From the NCBI GenBank assembly GCA_017634455.1, contig JAGBNK010000008.1, forward strand, positions 62,001-126,000: DNA of 64,000 bases. The letters run 5' to 3'. This document shows, piece after piece, positions 33,988-42,959 of this stretch (its first letter is position 1; every line of letters starts with the position of its first letter). The translations under genes were made by a program, and so were the position numbers. Origin of the DNA: Lachnospiraceae bacterium (GTDB lineage Bacteria; Bacillota; Clostridia; Lachnospirales; Lachnospiraceae). The notes under the pieces are model-generated. The model was not told where the DNA came from and did no database searches. It saw only the letters and a list, made by a program, of their open reading frames with translations.

Positions 33988-34992
33988 TTATCTAATCTGT
34001 TCTGTAAGTCCAACCTTCTTCTGAACCTTTCTCAATGTCTTGTTTGAGAAATATCTGGCCTTATCAGCATTTTCCTTGATACAGTTATTGAGATATGCCT
34101 TGTCTGCCATAAGCTCCTCATATCTCTTCTGAATTGGAGCAAGTTCATCAGCTACACACTCACCCACTGCAAGCTTGAAGTCGCCGTAACCCTTTCCTTG
34201 AAACTCTCTCTCAATCTCCTCATTTGTCTTGCCAGTAATTGTACTGTAAATATTCATAAGATTACTGATTCCAGGCTTATCCTCTCCGTAACGCACAATA
34301 GCCTCTGAGTCTGTAACAGCCTTCTTAAATTTACGGATAATAGTATCTCTGTCATCAAGAAGTAAAATTGTAGAATTAATATTTTCATCTGACTTAGACA
34401 TCTTCTTGGTTGGATCCTGCAAGCTCATAATACGAGCGCCAGTCTTACCAATATATGGTTCAGGTATAGTAAATACATCCCCATAAATGTTATTAAATCT
34501 AGTCGCAATATCTCTTGTAATCTCCAGATGCTGCTTCTGATCTGCTCCTACAGGAACCACATCAGCCTGATATAACAGGATATCAGCAGCCATCAAAACA
34601 GGATATGTATACAAACCTGCATTAATATTATCTGCATGCTTTGCTGACTTATCCTTGAACTGAGTCATTCTATTTAACTCGCCCATGTAAGTAAAGCAAT
34701 CCAGAATCCATCCTAATTCAGCGTGTCCTGACACATGTGACTGATAATAGATGCAGTTCTTATCCGGATCCAAACCAGCTGCTACATACAAAGCATATAG
34801 CTTTCTGGCATTCTGCCTAAACTCTGTAGGATTCTGTCTAACTGTAAGTGAATGTAAATCCATAATTCCAAAGAAGCAATCATACTCATCACATAAATTC
34901 ACCCAGTTCTTCAAAGCTCCCAGATAATTTCCAAGCTGCAATGTTGCTGTAGCCTGCATTCCACTATATAAAATCTTCTTTTCCTTTTCCAT
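33988..34992 (-). CDS. trpS: TrpS, tryptophanyl-tRNA synthetase
   Basis: TrpRS (334 residues) shows the class I motif LQLGNYLGAL (HIGH equivalent, residues 16-25) and KMSKSDENINSTI (KMSKS loop, about 199-211). GADQKQHLEITRDIATRFN and LMAADILLYQADVVPVGADQ are typical of the family. It charges tRNA-Trp in the cytosol. The gene follows the DUF5662 gene by 27 bp. I saw no T-box leader upstream. Confidence 0.97.
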   Translation of the reverse strand: MEKEKKILYSGMQATATLQLGNYLGALKNWVNLCDEYDCFFGIMDLHSLTVRQNPTEFRQNARKLYALYVAAGLDPDKNCIYYQSHVSGHAELGWILDCFTYMGELNRMTQFKDKSAKHADNINAGLYTYPVLMAADILLYQADVVPVGADQKQHLEITRDIATRFNNIYGDVFTIPEPYIGKTGARIMSLQDPTKKMSKSDENINSTILLLDDRDTIIRKFKKAVTDSEAIVRYGEDKPGISNLMNIYSTITGKTNEEIEREFQGKGYGDFKLAVGECVADELAPIQKRYEELMADKAYLNNCIKENADKARYFSNKTLRKVQKKVGLTEQIR

Positions 34993-35019
34993 TGTCTTGT
35001 CCTTCCTAAATTCTATTAA

Positions 35020-35556
35020 TTATTTATTATGTAATATCTGTTTTCTAATATAATCAAAGGTATAAGCTTCGCCCTTATCAGCCAGCATGGTAAGCAATCT
35101 CTCCAATAATTCCATGGTCTCAGGATGCATCAGATATCGACCTTTGCCCTTCTCATAATATTCTAATGGGCTTCTGTCAGTATAATCGTCACCCATATAA
35201 ACCATACAGGCAGCAATTCTATCCATAACCATCTCCACCACATATTTCTCAGGCATTTTCATTCCTACCATGCCTTCATTTTTGTTGAGGCTGTAGTCAA
35301 TCCAATATTCAAAATGATGCTTGTTTCTACCCTTGTGATGTAGCCAGGCAAGAGATAAGCCTGTAGCTTCCCTCTCTGCATTATTAGGACTTCTGGTACC
35401 TTGATAATATTTTGCACCCACAGAAAATTCTACCGGTGAATATTTCGACAAATCATGCATTAAGCCCTGCTTATATAAGCCGACTTTAAAGCAGTTCTTC
35501 ATTACCAGATGCCTATGATGTGTAATTGTCTTGAAATGCTCAAATCCATGTCCCAT
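35020..35556 (-). CDS. DUF5662 family protein
   Basis: This 178-residue protein is His-rich in its N-terminal half: HFKTITHHRHLVMKNCFK, GLMHDLSKYSPVEF and LAWLHHKGRNKHHFEYW. The HD-like pattern (H...HDxSK...HH...HH) suggests a metal-binding helical fold related to HD hydrolases. It matches my memory of DUF5662, common in Firmicutes and some phages. The function is unknown. It lies between the debranching-like gene and trpS. Confidence 0.75.
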   Translation of the reverse strand: MGHGFEHFKTITHHRHLVMKNCFKVGLYKQGLMHDLSKYSPVEFSVGAKYYQGTRSPNNAEREATGLSLAWLHHKGRNKHHFEYWIDYSLNKNEGMVGMKMPEKYVVEMVMDRIAACMVYMGDDYTDRSPLEYYEKGKGRYLMHPETMELLERLLTMLADKGEAYTFDYIRKQILHNK

Positions 35557-35565
35557 AGTTATTTC

Positions 35566-37413
35566 CTATTTATTCTTTAAAATAATATTCTTGGCAGTGT
35601 AAATGGAAACAGAATTTCCAGGAACACTTACACTTTGCTGATTATCTATATCCTTTTCCACAAAATCAAGAGTGCTTTCATCTGCTGTATTCATTACAAG
35701 CTTCCACTCCTTGGTTTTTGAAACCTTTGGCAGCGCCAGCTGAACCTGATCATAATGGAAATTATAGGCTATATATACATTTTCATGCTCATTGGCATAT
35801 TCACCTACATACAAGATTCCAATGGCCTTCTGCTCCTCACCTATAAACATAAGCCAAGGTTCAGAACCATGATATGACAAATCCGGCATACCAATGTGCT
35901 TGTAATCTGCCATTTTCATAGGATTTTCCTGACAAATAATAGTATGCTTCTCTCTGAAGCTAATGAGATTAGACACAAATTCTACCATGCCAGACTTAGC
36001 CTTGGAATTTGCAGCATACTGCACCCAACCAAGGGAATTATCCTGGCAATAAGGATTGTTATTGCCTTCCTGGGTATTCAATATCTCATCTCCGCCTCTC
36101 AGAAGAGGAATGGCCTGTGATAGAAATGTGGCACAAAGTCCATTTCTCACCTGCTGTAATCTAATCTGCTGAATCTGCTTATTCTTGGTTGACCCCTCAA
36201 CTCCGTTGTTGAAACTGAAGTTTACATTATCTCCATCACGATTCATCTCTCCATTTGGCTCATTATGTTTCTCTCCATAGGATACAGAATCCCACAATGT
36301 AAATCCATTGGAATTAGCAATATAATTTACAAATCCATAATTAGAATTCTGCCTACGCAGGAAATTCACCAATTGAGTCATGGAGCCCTGCATATGATTC
36401 TGAATCTGTCTTGTAACATTTTGAAAAGAATTGTTGTATACAAACAGATGCTTAGAGCCCTTCTCTTCCAACAGAATATCGTCTGAAATATTATCATAGA
36501 ATATCTTGGTATGAGCAAAGCCCGGATGCTTAGATATCTCTTTCACAGGAATCAAAACTCCCAGCAGATGGAATCCATCCACATGGTAATTCTTGACCCA
36601 ATGCCACAGGCATGAAATTATATATTCATCATTACATTTAGGGGAAAATGATATTTCCATAATAACTTCCATTCCCAAACCATGTAATGCATCTATCATC
36701 TTCTTGCAGTTATATACCCCCTCAGGTCCTCCAAAATATGAAGCCTTGGGAGCCATATAGCAGCCATGATCATATCCCCAATAGTTGATTTTATCCAGAG
36801 ACTCTATATCATATTCAATAGTTCTGCCTCCAGTACTCTTCGGAACCATGTCATACATTAATTCCTCAAAGTCATACATTGGCTGAAACTCAATGGCAGT
36901 AAATCCCATATTCTTAATTCCAGGAGCCAGTTCTAAAACTCCCATATAGTTGCCCTTTTGAGAAGCCTTCAGCCCATGATTCATAGTGAAACCACGCATA
37001 TGAATCTTGTAGATAATCAATTCATCCGGTTCCACATGTGGCATATCATTCTGCCATTTATAATTTGTAAGGTTGAATCCACCATATATCATGCAATCCT
37101 TGTCATATCGGGATTTATCACCCCATTTATCTCTGCCTACAACAACTTCAGCATAAGGATCCATATATGTATTTTCACCTGATTTATATCTGTAACATAT
37201 ATTTTTCCAGTCGTAGCCACTTATTACTACTGAATATATATTGCCAATTCGATATTCATCCCCAATTACAATCTCCTCCAACAACTGATAGTTGGATTTG
37301 TTGTACAACAAAATAGCGCAAGGTAACCTGCCTTCTGTGGAAAATGTAAATGACATTCCTTCAGAAGTAAGTCTGGTTCCATATCCATTAAATTCGCCAA
37401 TTCCATTAATCAT
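35566..37413 (-). CDS. GH13 glycogen-debranching-like protein lacking catalytic residues
   Basis: About 615 residues from the ATG at 37413; upstream codons in the open frame only mirror the neighbouring gene. It has an N-terminal CBM48-like sandwich (about 1-95), a (beta/alpha)8 barrel and a C-terminal beta domain. It aligns well with GlgX/pullulanase-type enzymes (GFTLWDSVSYGEKHNEPNGE, INYWGYDHGCYMAPKASY). The catalytic motifs are changed: the nucleophile Asp of DGFRFD is Leu284 (DGFHLL), the HD pair is Ser368-Asn369, and the region I DVVYNH is EISFSP. I infer a non-catalytic glucan-binding or regulatory protein. Confidence 0.8.
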   Translation of the reverse strand: MINGIGEFNGYGTRLTSEGMSFTFSTEGRLPCAILLYNKSNYQLLEEIVIGDEYRIGNIYSVVISGYDWKNICYRYKSGENTYMDPYAEVVVGRDKWGDKSRYDKDCMIYGGFNLTNYKWQNDMPHVEPDELIIYKIHMRGFTMNHGLKASQKGNYMGVLELAPGIKNMGFTAIEFQPMYDFEELMYDMVPKSTGGRTIEYDIESLDKINYWGYDHGCYMAPKASYFGGPEGVYNCKKMIDALHGLGMEVIMEISFSPKCNDEYIISCLWHWVKNYHVDGFHLLGVLIPVKEISKHPGFAHTKIFYDNISDDILLEEKGSKHLFVYNNSFQNVTRQIQNHMQGSMTQLVNFLRRQNSNYGFVNYIANSNGFTLWDSVSYGEKHNEPNGEMNRDGDNVNFSFNNGVEGSTKNKQIQQIRLQQVRNGLCATFLSQAIPLLRGGDEILNTQEGNNNPYCQDNSLGWVQYAANSKAKSGMVEFVSNLISFREKHTIICQENPMKMADYKHIGMPDLSYHGSEPWLMFIGEEQKAIGILYVGEYANEHENVYIAYNFHYDQVQLALPKVSKTKEWKLVMNTADESTLDFVEKDIDNQQSVSVPGNSVSIYTAKNIILKNK

Positions 37414-37462
37414 AAATACGCGCCTACTCCTTTTTACATACCCATTCATTATACAAGATATA

Positions 37463-37491
37463 TTGCTTTTTTCCAAACCCTTTCGTATAAT
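37463..37491 (+). promoter_or_regulatory. Promoter of the DUF1292 gene
   Basis: TTGCTT (37463-37468) and a perfect TATAAT (37486-37491) are 17 bases apart. The ATG at 37529 is preceded by GAAAGGAG (37515-37522). This is one of only two plus-strand genes in the window. Confidence 0.7.
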
Positions 37492-37528
37492 TTGAATGTA
37501 TTTATTATTCCGTTGAAAGGAGATTATT

Positions 37529-37855
37529 ATGGCTAAAGACGAAGTATTTCCAGTTGATGAAAATGATGATGATGTAGTTGTCACTATCGCATTGGATGAT
37601 GGAACTGAAATGACATGCGAAATTCTCACAATCTTCGATTGTGGCGGCGATCAGGATTATATCGCTTTATTACCAATTGCTGAAAATGGTAAGCCACTTG
37701 GAGACGAATGTGATGAGGCATTCATCTATAGATATTTCGAGAAAGAAGACGGTACTCCAGTATTGGACAATATAGCTTCTGACGAAGAGTACGAAATGGT
37801 ATCTGACAGATTCGATGAATTGCTGGACGAAGCAGAATTTGACGAGATGGATTAA
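37529..37855 (+). CDS. DUF1292 (YrzB-like) acidic protein
   Basis: This 108-residue protein is strongly acidic and has the DUF1292 core VTIALDDGTEMTCEILTIFD and DYIALLPIAENG...EAFIYRYFEKEDG. The family usually lies next to ruvX/yrrK and alaS in Firmicutes; here it stands alone between two minus-strand genes. Its function is unknown. Its last four bases overlap the end of the convergent helicase gene. Confidence 0.88.
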   Translation: MAKDEVFPVDENDDDVVVTIALDDGTEMTCEILTIFDCGGDQDYIALLPIAENGKPLGDECDEAFIYRYFEKEDGTPVLDNIASDEEYEMVSDRFDELLDEAEFDEMD

Positions 37856-39666
37856 TAGCCCATCTCGCCTATAAATCTGGATTTCACAAGATTCTCACCT
37901 TGGTAGTTCTTAGGAACAACCATGGTGAGATTTTCTTTTGCTCTGGTTATTGCCACATAGAACATTCTCCTCTCCTCCTCAATAGTTTCTGCATCTACTG
38001 CTTTGTGGGATGGAGTTACACCCTCATTACAATCCATTATATATACATTCTGAAATTCCAGCCCCTTGGAACCATGAAATGTATATAGATTCACGCCTGT
38101 TGCCTCCTCATACCTATCTCCAATCTCTTTATCCATAAAATCTCTAGCCATCTCATACTTACTAATAATCTCCTGTAGATTTCTGGCGCCTTTTAATATA
38201 TATTTCATAGAATCAACCAATGTCAGATATCCTTCATACTGCTCCTTGTTTCTTGATATTTCTCTTAAATATCTATCATATCCAATCTTGTTCATAATGA
38301 AATTTACACCAGCATCCCCGGATAGCTTCTTCAGGAAATCAATATCCCTCTCTAAAATATCAATCTCCCTGCAGATTCTGGGATTGTCCATATAATAATT
38401 CCGCCAGGAGTCAAAAGTCACCCACTCTCTTTCCAAACTATTTCTTACCAAACCACGATTTGGTTTATTCATAATTCGAATCACATCGGATCTCTTCAAA
38501 ATCTTGGATGCCATTTTTAAATAACACATAATATCAATAGCCACAAAATGCTCATAGGGATTTTGAATCTTCTCTCTCATACATATATTAATTCCAGCCT
38601 TCTTCATATCCTGACACAACTCAATACTCTGACTATGTTTTCTATATAATACTGCGAAGTTCTCCGGGGCTTCGCCATTGTTTATTCTACATTTAATTTC
38701 ATTAATTATACTTGTGATTTCTTCTTCCTTATTCTCAACCTCCAATATTCTAATACCACATCCACTGCCATTTCCCCCATGAATATCTTTTTGAAATCTA
38801 TTGGTATTATGGCCCATTAACTTCTGTGAAGCCTCAACAATTTCATTGGTACTTCTGTAATTTCTATCAAGCTGTATGATTTTCAAATCCTGATATATGG
38901 CACCAAGATTTAGCATAATATCTGGTCTTGCTCCTCGAAATCCATAAATGGATTGGTCATCATCTCCTACTACAAACAGATTATTCTCAGGCAAAGCCAA
39001 CTCCTTAATAATATCAAATTGAAGCTGATTCATATCCTGTATTTCATCTATGAGAATATAACGAAATTGTCTCTGCCATTTCCGTAGTACATCTTCCCTA
39101 TCCCCAAATAATCTCAAAGTCTCAGAAAGCATATCATCAAAATCCAGATAATTGTAAGACCGCTTATATGTCTCATAATCTTTATAAACTGATACCATAT
39201 CCATATCCTGAAATTTCTTGGATTTATAATGGTCCAAATCGACCATATTATTCTTCATAAAGCTAAGCTCTGCACCAACTGCCACAACAGTATCTTCAGA
39301 TTCCACTGTGTAACCTGATTTTATGATAGAATCCTTAATTAAATTCTGTTTTAATTTACCGGTAACAATCTGATATTTACCACGACACAGTTCTTCTCTC
39401 AATATACCATAAAAAACAGAATGGAACGTCCCAAATACCACCGGCATATCTGCCGATACATAGTTTCTGAAACGTTCCCTCATCTCTATAGCAGCACTCT
39501 TTGTAAATGTAATAACCAGAATCTGTTCTGGTAATATATTACAATCCATAACAAGATGAGCAATTCTACGAACCAGGGTGTAGGTCTTACCGCTCCCAGG
39601 TCCAGCAATAGTCAGGCAGGGACCATCTACATGTTCCACAGCCTGCTGCTGTGATTTATTAAGCAT
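37852..39666 (-). CDS. UvrD/PcrA-family DNA helicase
   Basis: The product is a superfamily 1 helicase of 604 residues, shorter than PcrA (about 740). Motifs in order: Q-motif MLNKSQQQAVEH, Walker A AGPGSGKTYTL (17-27), motif II LIDEIQDMNQLQ, motif III VVGDDDQSIYGFRGA, motif V FHGSKGLEF and motif VI VAITRAKENLTM. It unwinds DNA 3' to 5' in repair or replication restart. The shorter C-terminus means it may be a paralogue, not the main PcrA. It ends convergently with the DUF1292 gene. Confidence 0.9.
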   Translation of the reverse strand: MLNKSQQQAVEHVDGPCLTIAGPGSGKTYTLVRRIAHLVMDCNILPEQILVITFTKSAAIEMRERFRNYVSADMPVVFGTFHSVFYGILREELCRGKYQIVTGKLKQNLIKDSIIKSGYTVESEDTVVAVGAELSFMKNNMVDLDHYKSKKFQDMDMVSVYKDYETYKRSYNYLDFDDMLSETLRLFGDREDVLRKWQRQFRYILIDEIQDMNQLQFDIIKELALPENNLFVVGDDDQSIYGFRGARPDIMLNLGAIYQDLKIIQLDRNYRSTNEIVEASQKLMGHNTNRFQKDIHGGNGSGCGIRILEVENKEEEITSIINEIKCRINNGEAPENFAVLYRKHSQSIELCQDMKKAGINICMREKIQNPYEHFVAIDIMCYLKMASKILKRSDVIRIMNKPNRGLVRNSLEREWVTFDSWRNYYMDNPRICREIDILERDIDFLKKLSGDAGVNFIMNKIGYDRYLREISRNKEQYEGYLTLVDSMKYILKGARNLQEIISKYEMARDFMDKEIGDRYEEATGVNLYTFHGSKGLEFQNVYIMDCNEGVTPSHKAVDAETIEEERRMFYVAITRAKENLTMVVPKNYQGENLVKSRFIGEMGY

Positions 39667-39795
39667 ATACTACCTTTCACTCTATATTGTTATCTGACTG
39701 CCGAATATTATATTTACTTTTAATTAATCTAAAACCAGACAATTATGGTCTATGATTTAGATTTCTAGAAATCCAGAATCTGCTTGCACCAGACT

Positions 39796-41262
39796 CTAAT
39801 TTAATTCTGCTGACAATTTCTCAATAGCAGCTTTGATTCTGCTGATTGATTCCTCTTTGCCAATTACTTCCATAATTTCTGTAGCTCCACCAGGAGTCAT
39901 CTGCTTACCTGATACAGCTGTACGAAGTGGCCAAAGTACATAGCCATTCTTGTATTCATGTTCTGCAACGAAGTTCTTAACTGTCTCATAGATTGAATCA
40001 TTTGAATAATCATCCAATGCTTCCAATACTGGAAGAACTTCCTTCAATACCTCAAGTGAAGTCTCAGGTGTAGTCTTCATCTTCTTATGAGAATACATCT
40101 CAATATCATAATCAGGTACCTCCTGGAAGAAATCAATATGATCAGCTATGTCAGGGAAAGTCTCAATACGAGTCTTCACCATTGTAGCAATCTTCTTCAA
40201 ATCATAATCCTTGGTTACAACTTCCTTGATATATGGTAATGCCTTCTCATAGAATGCATCGAAATCCATAGCCTTGATATACTCACCGTTCATCCAACGA
40301 AGTTTTGTCATATCAAATACAGCTGGAGACTTGTTGATATGTCTGTAATCAAACTTGGCAACCAAATCAGAAAGTGACATAATCTCCTGATTATCCTCTG
40401 GGCTCCATCCCAACAAAGCAACGAAGTTTACAATTGCTTCTGTAAGGAATCCCTGATCCAACAAATCTTCATAAGAAGAATGTCCGCTTCTCTTAGAGAG
40501 CTTCTGATGTTCTTCATTGGTAATAAGTGGGCAATGTACATATATTGGCACATCCCATCCAAAAGCTTCATACAATCTGTTGTACTTTGGAGAAGATGAC
40601 AAATACTCATTTCCTCTAACAACATGAGTGATACCCATTAAATGATCATCTACAACATTGGCAAAATTATATGTTGGATATCCATCTGACTTAATGAGAA
40701 TCATATCATCAAGCTCAGCATTATCAACTGTAATTGTGCCGTAGATTTCATCTTCAAAAGAAGTTGTACCTGTTCTAGGATTGTTCTGTCTAATAACATA
40801 TGGTACTCCAGCAGCTAACTTGGCATCAATCTCTTCCTGAGACAAGTTCAAGCAATGCTTATCATAGATTGAAACTGTCTTGCCTTCTACAACTTCCTGC
40901 TTGCATCTGGCTTCCAATTCCTCTGGTGTACAGAAGCAGTAATAAGCTTCACCTTTCTCAATAAGCTTCTTGGCATATTCTAAATAGATACCCTGTGCCT
41001 GTCTCTCACTCTGTACATATGGGCCAACGCCGCCATCCTTGTCTGGTCCTTCATCATGGATAAGACCTGTGCCAGCCATTGTTCTGTAGATAATATCAAC
41101 AGCTCCCTCTACAAGTCTCTCCTGGTCTGTATCTTCTATACGCAGGATGAAATCTCCACCCTCATGTTTTGATATTAAATATGCATATAAAGCTGTTCGC
41201 AAATTTCCTACATGCATACGTCCTGTTGGACTTGGTGCAAATCTTGTTCTAACCTTGCTCAT
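39796..41262 (-). CDS. gltX: GltX, glutamyl-tRNA synthetase
   Basis: GluRS has 488 residues from the ATG at 41262, which has GTGAGGAC upstream and gives the standard start [20 protein letters not shown]. The HIGH motif is MHVGN; the KMSKS motif is [17 protein letters not shown]-terminal anticodon-binding domain completes it. It is a discriminating or non-discriminating enzyme; the sequence alone does not show which. Its promoter lies 100 bases upstream (41358-41386). Confidence 0.96.
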   Translation of the reverse strand: MSKVRTRFAPSPTGRMHVGNLRTALYAYLISKHEGGDFILRIEDTDQERLVEGAVDIIYRTMAGTGLIHDEGPDKDGGVGPYVQSERQAQGIYLEYAKKLIEKGEAYYCFCTPEELEARCKQEVVEGKTVSIYDKHCLNLSQEEIDAKLAAGVPYVIRQNNPRTGTTSFEDEIYGTITVDNAELDDMILIKSDGYPTYNFANVVDDHLMGITHVVRGNEYLSSSPKYNRLYEAFGWDVPIYVHCPLITNEEHQKLSKRSGHSSYEDLLDQGFLTEAIVNFVALLGWSPEDNQEIMSLSDLVAKFDYRHINKSPAVFDMTKLRWMNGEYIKAMDFDAFYEKALPYIKEVVTKDYDLKKIATMVKTRIETFPDIADHIDFFQEVPDYDIEMYSHKKMKTTPETSLEVLKEVLPVLEALDDYSNDSIYETVKNFVAEHEYKNGYVLWPLRTAVSGKQMTPGGATEIMEVIGKEESISRIKAAIEKLSAELN

Positions 41263-41357
41263 TTTCGTCCTCACTTTTTTTAAAATTTTTCCAACATCCA
41301 TTATATACCAGAATGCCTCTTTAAAGTGTATTATATTACATACTTTTTTGCTAAATA

Positions 41358-41386
41358 ATCATAGAAAATAAGCAGGATTTTGTCAA
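41358..41386 (-). promoter_or_regulatory. Strong promoter for gltX
   Basis: A perfect TTGACA (41381-41386) and TATGAT (41358-41363) are 17 bases apart on the minus strand, immediately after the stop of the DUF4956 gene. The leader is about 90 bases and includes two more TATAAT copies that may be secondary promoters. Confidence 0.65.
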
Positions 41387-42070
41387 TTATAACTCTTCAA
41401 GCTGATTATAATCAGTTCTACCACAGATTACTGTCAGATTTCCGTTTCTACAACGAATCTCATCAAGGAACTCCTTCTCAAGAGTTTCATCCTTTAATTC
41501 AACTTTGTAAGTCAATTCATACATACTTCCCATATTGGTTGTTTTAACACGATTAAGCTTGGCACCCTTGGTATATTTATCAAATAAATCATCGAAGATA
41601 TCGCTGTAATCTAAGTTCTCTGGAATTGTAACTCTAAGCTCCTTGTCCATGTTCTTATTCTCTGCAAACCCTGTGAAATGTAACAGAAAATGTACTCCAC
41701 AGATTGCAACTGTTAGAACTGCAGCCAGTGCAATTGCTGACACGCTTGATAAGATACCCACTGTCATAGCAAAGAAGATAAATCCAATCTCCCTGGATGT
41801 TCCCTGCAAAGATCTAAATCTAACAAGACTGAAAGCACCAAGGACAGCCACTGATGCTCCTAAATTTCCATTTACCGCCAACATTACCACACATACAAGA
41901 GGTGGCAATATAATCAAGGTTCTTGCAAAATTCTTGGACACCTTGCCAGTATTCATATATGTAAGTGCAATTATCAATCCCAGTACCAGGGCGATTCCTC
42001 CATAGATGCAGGCACTTCCCAGGCTGAGAGTTGTTGTTGTAGTTGTTGCTGTAATAAGTTCTGATAACAT
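41387..42070 (-). CDS. DUF4956 membrane protein
   Basis: This 227-residue protein has a Thr-rich start (TATTTTTT), three or four membrane helices between about 18 and 135, the motif GAFSLVRFRSLQGTSREIGFIF and a soluble C-terminal domain of about 90 residues (VTIPENLDYSDIFDDLFDKY). This is the DUF4956 pattern. The family is often encoded beside VTC-domain polyphosphate polymerase proteins, as here, and may be their membrane partner. The gene starts 22 bases after that gene. Confidence 0.85.
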   Translation of the reverse strand: MLSELITATTTTTTLSLGSACIYGGIALVLGLIIALTYMNTGKVSKNFARTLIILPPLVCVVMLAVNGNLGASVAVLGAFSLVRFRSLQGTSREIGFIFFAMTVGILSSVSAIALAAVLTVAICGVHFLLHFTGFAENKNMDKELRVTIPENLDYSDIFDDLFDKYTKGAKLNRVKTTNMGSMYELTYKVELKDETLEKEFLDEIRCRNGNLTVICGRTDYNQLEEL

Positions 42071-42092
42071 AATATATTCCTCCGTTTATAAC

Positions 42093-42797
42093 TTATAGAG
42101 CCTGTCGCTCATTTAATAACTGTTTCTTGTAGAAATTTCCATATTTTGAAAATGAAGTATCATATATCTCATGCTTTGAAAGCAATCGAGCAAACCAAAG
42201 TGGCATTGCATCGCTAATCTTCACTTCCATTAGATGATATCCAGCTGATAGCAGATACTCATTGTCATTGTCCCAATCCAGAGTCAGATTATCCACTCTG
42301 CTTCTGATATTTATGTCAAATGTTACTCTAAAAGATGGATCCTCATTTCCATACATCGCAATTCTGTCATAAGCTATATATCGCTTTGGATACAGAGTAT
42401 AATGATTCAGGAAATAATCTATCTCATTGAATATCTGGCCGCTTTTCTCCGGTGTAATACCATTTTCAATGTAATCAATCGCCTGATCTATAGGCAGGAT
42501 GATTCGCCGCTTATTTACCAGGCCATTATATTTCTTCTTGATTTCCAGAAAATATTTACCCTGTTCCTTGGGCTCGCCATAACAACGAATCCTAAACTTC
42601 TCTTTGTATTTTGGTTTCTCAATTGATGTGCGAATCAGTTCATTATCCTCAGTGTCAAAATATATATTTCTAATAGTATGCAATCCATACTCATCCTCTG
42701 TCATGTAATGATCCAACTCCGCCTTGAATTTCATATATGTTGCATTATCCAGTAAATATTTCTTCTCATATCTGTTAAATACCTTTTGATCAGCCAT
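42093..42797 (-). CDS. VTC-domain (polyphosphate polymerase-like) protein
   Basis: The protein has 234 residues from the ATG at 42797, placed seven bases after GGAGG; an upstream in-frame start lacks a site. It shows the VTC tunnel motifs FNRYEKKYLLD, KFRIRCYGEP, FLEIKKKYNGLVNKRRI and, near the C-terminus, LMEVKISDAMPLWF, with basic and acidic residues where the triphosphate tunnel is expected. Related eukaryotic VTC4 makes polyphosphate; bacterial versions are little studied. It is followed by the DUF4956 gene. Confidence 0.85.
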   Translation of the reverse strand: MADQKVFNRYEKKYLLDNATYMKFKAELDHYMTEDEYGLHTIRNIYFDTEDNELIRTSIEKPKYKEKFRIRCYGEPKEQGKYFLEIKKKYNGLVNKRRIILPIDQAIDYIENGITPEKSGQIFNEIDYFLNHYTLYPKRYIAYDRIAMYGNEDPSFRVTFDINIRSRVDNLTLDWDNDNEYLLSAGYHLMEVKISDAMPLWFARLLSKHEIYDTSFSKYGNFYKKQLLNERQAL

Positions 42798-42906
42798 TTT
42801 GTTACCTCCTTCAAAACTCGTTTCAAATATTTGATTTATTTGATAATGCAATTCTAGAATCCCAAAGTGATGGTTATGTGAAGATGGCTAAAATGTTAAA
42901 TGAAAA

Positions 42907-42939
42907 AACTCCTTACAAGTACAAAGCTTATAAGGAGTT
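42907..42939 (-). terminator. Terminator of the five-gene DUF5717/DUF5716 operon
   Basis: On the minus strand AACTCCTTATAAG and CTTGTAAGGAGTT form a 13-bp stem (one G-U pair) with a 7-base loop and a following T-run. It lies 21 bases after the stop of the last gene of the operon. Confidence 0.8.
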
Positions 42940-42959
42940 CAATAATCTCATTTATTCAA

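Noticed and set aside
37414-37629. N-terminal extension of the debranching-like frame over the DUF1292 gene
   Set aside because: It is antisense to the start of a real plus-strand gene, has Ser/Thr-rich shadow composition and lacks a ribosome site. The ATG at 37413 aligns with the family start.
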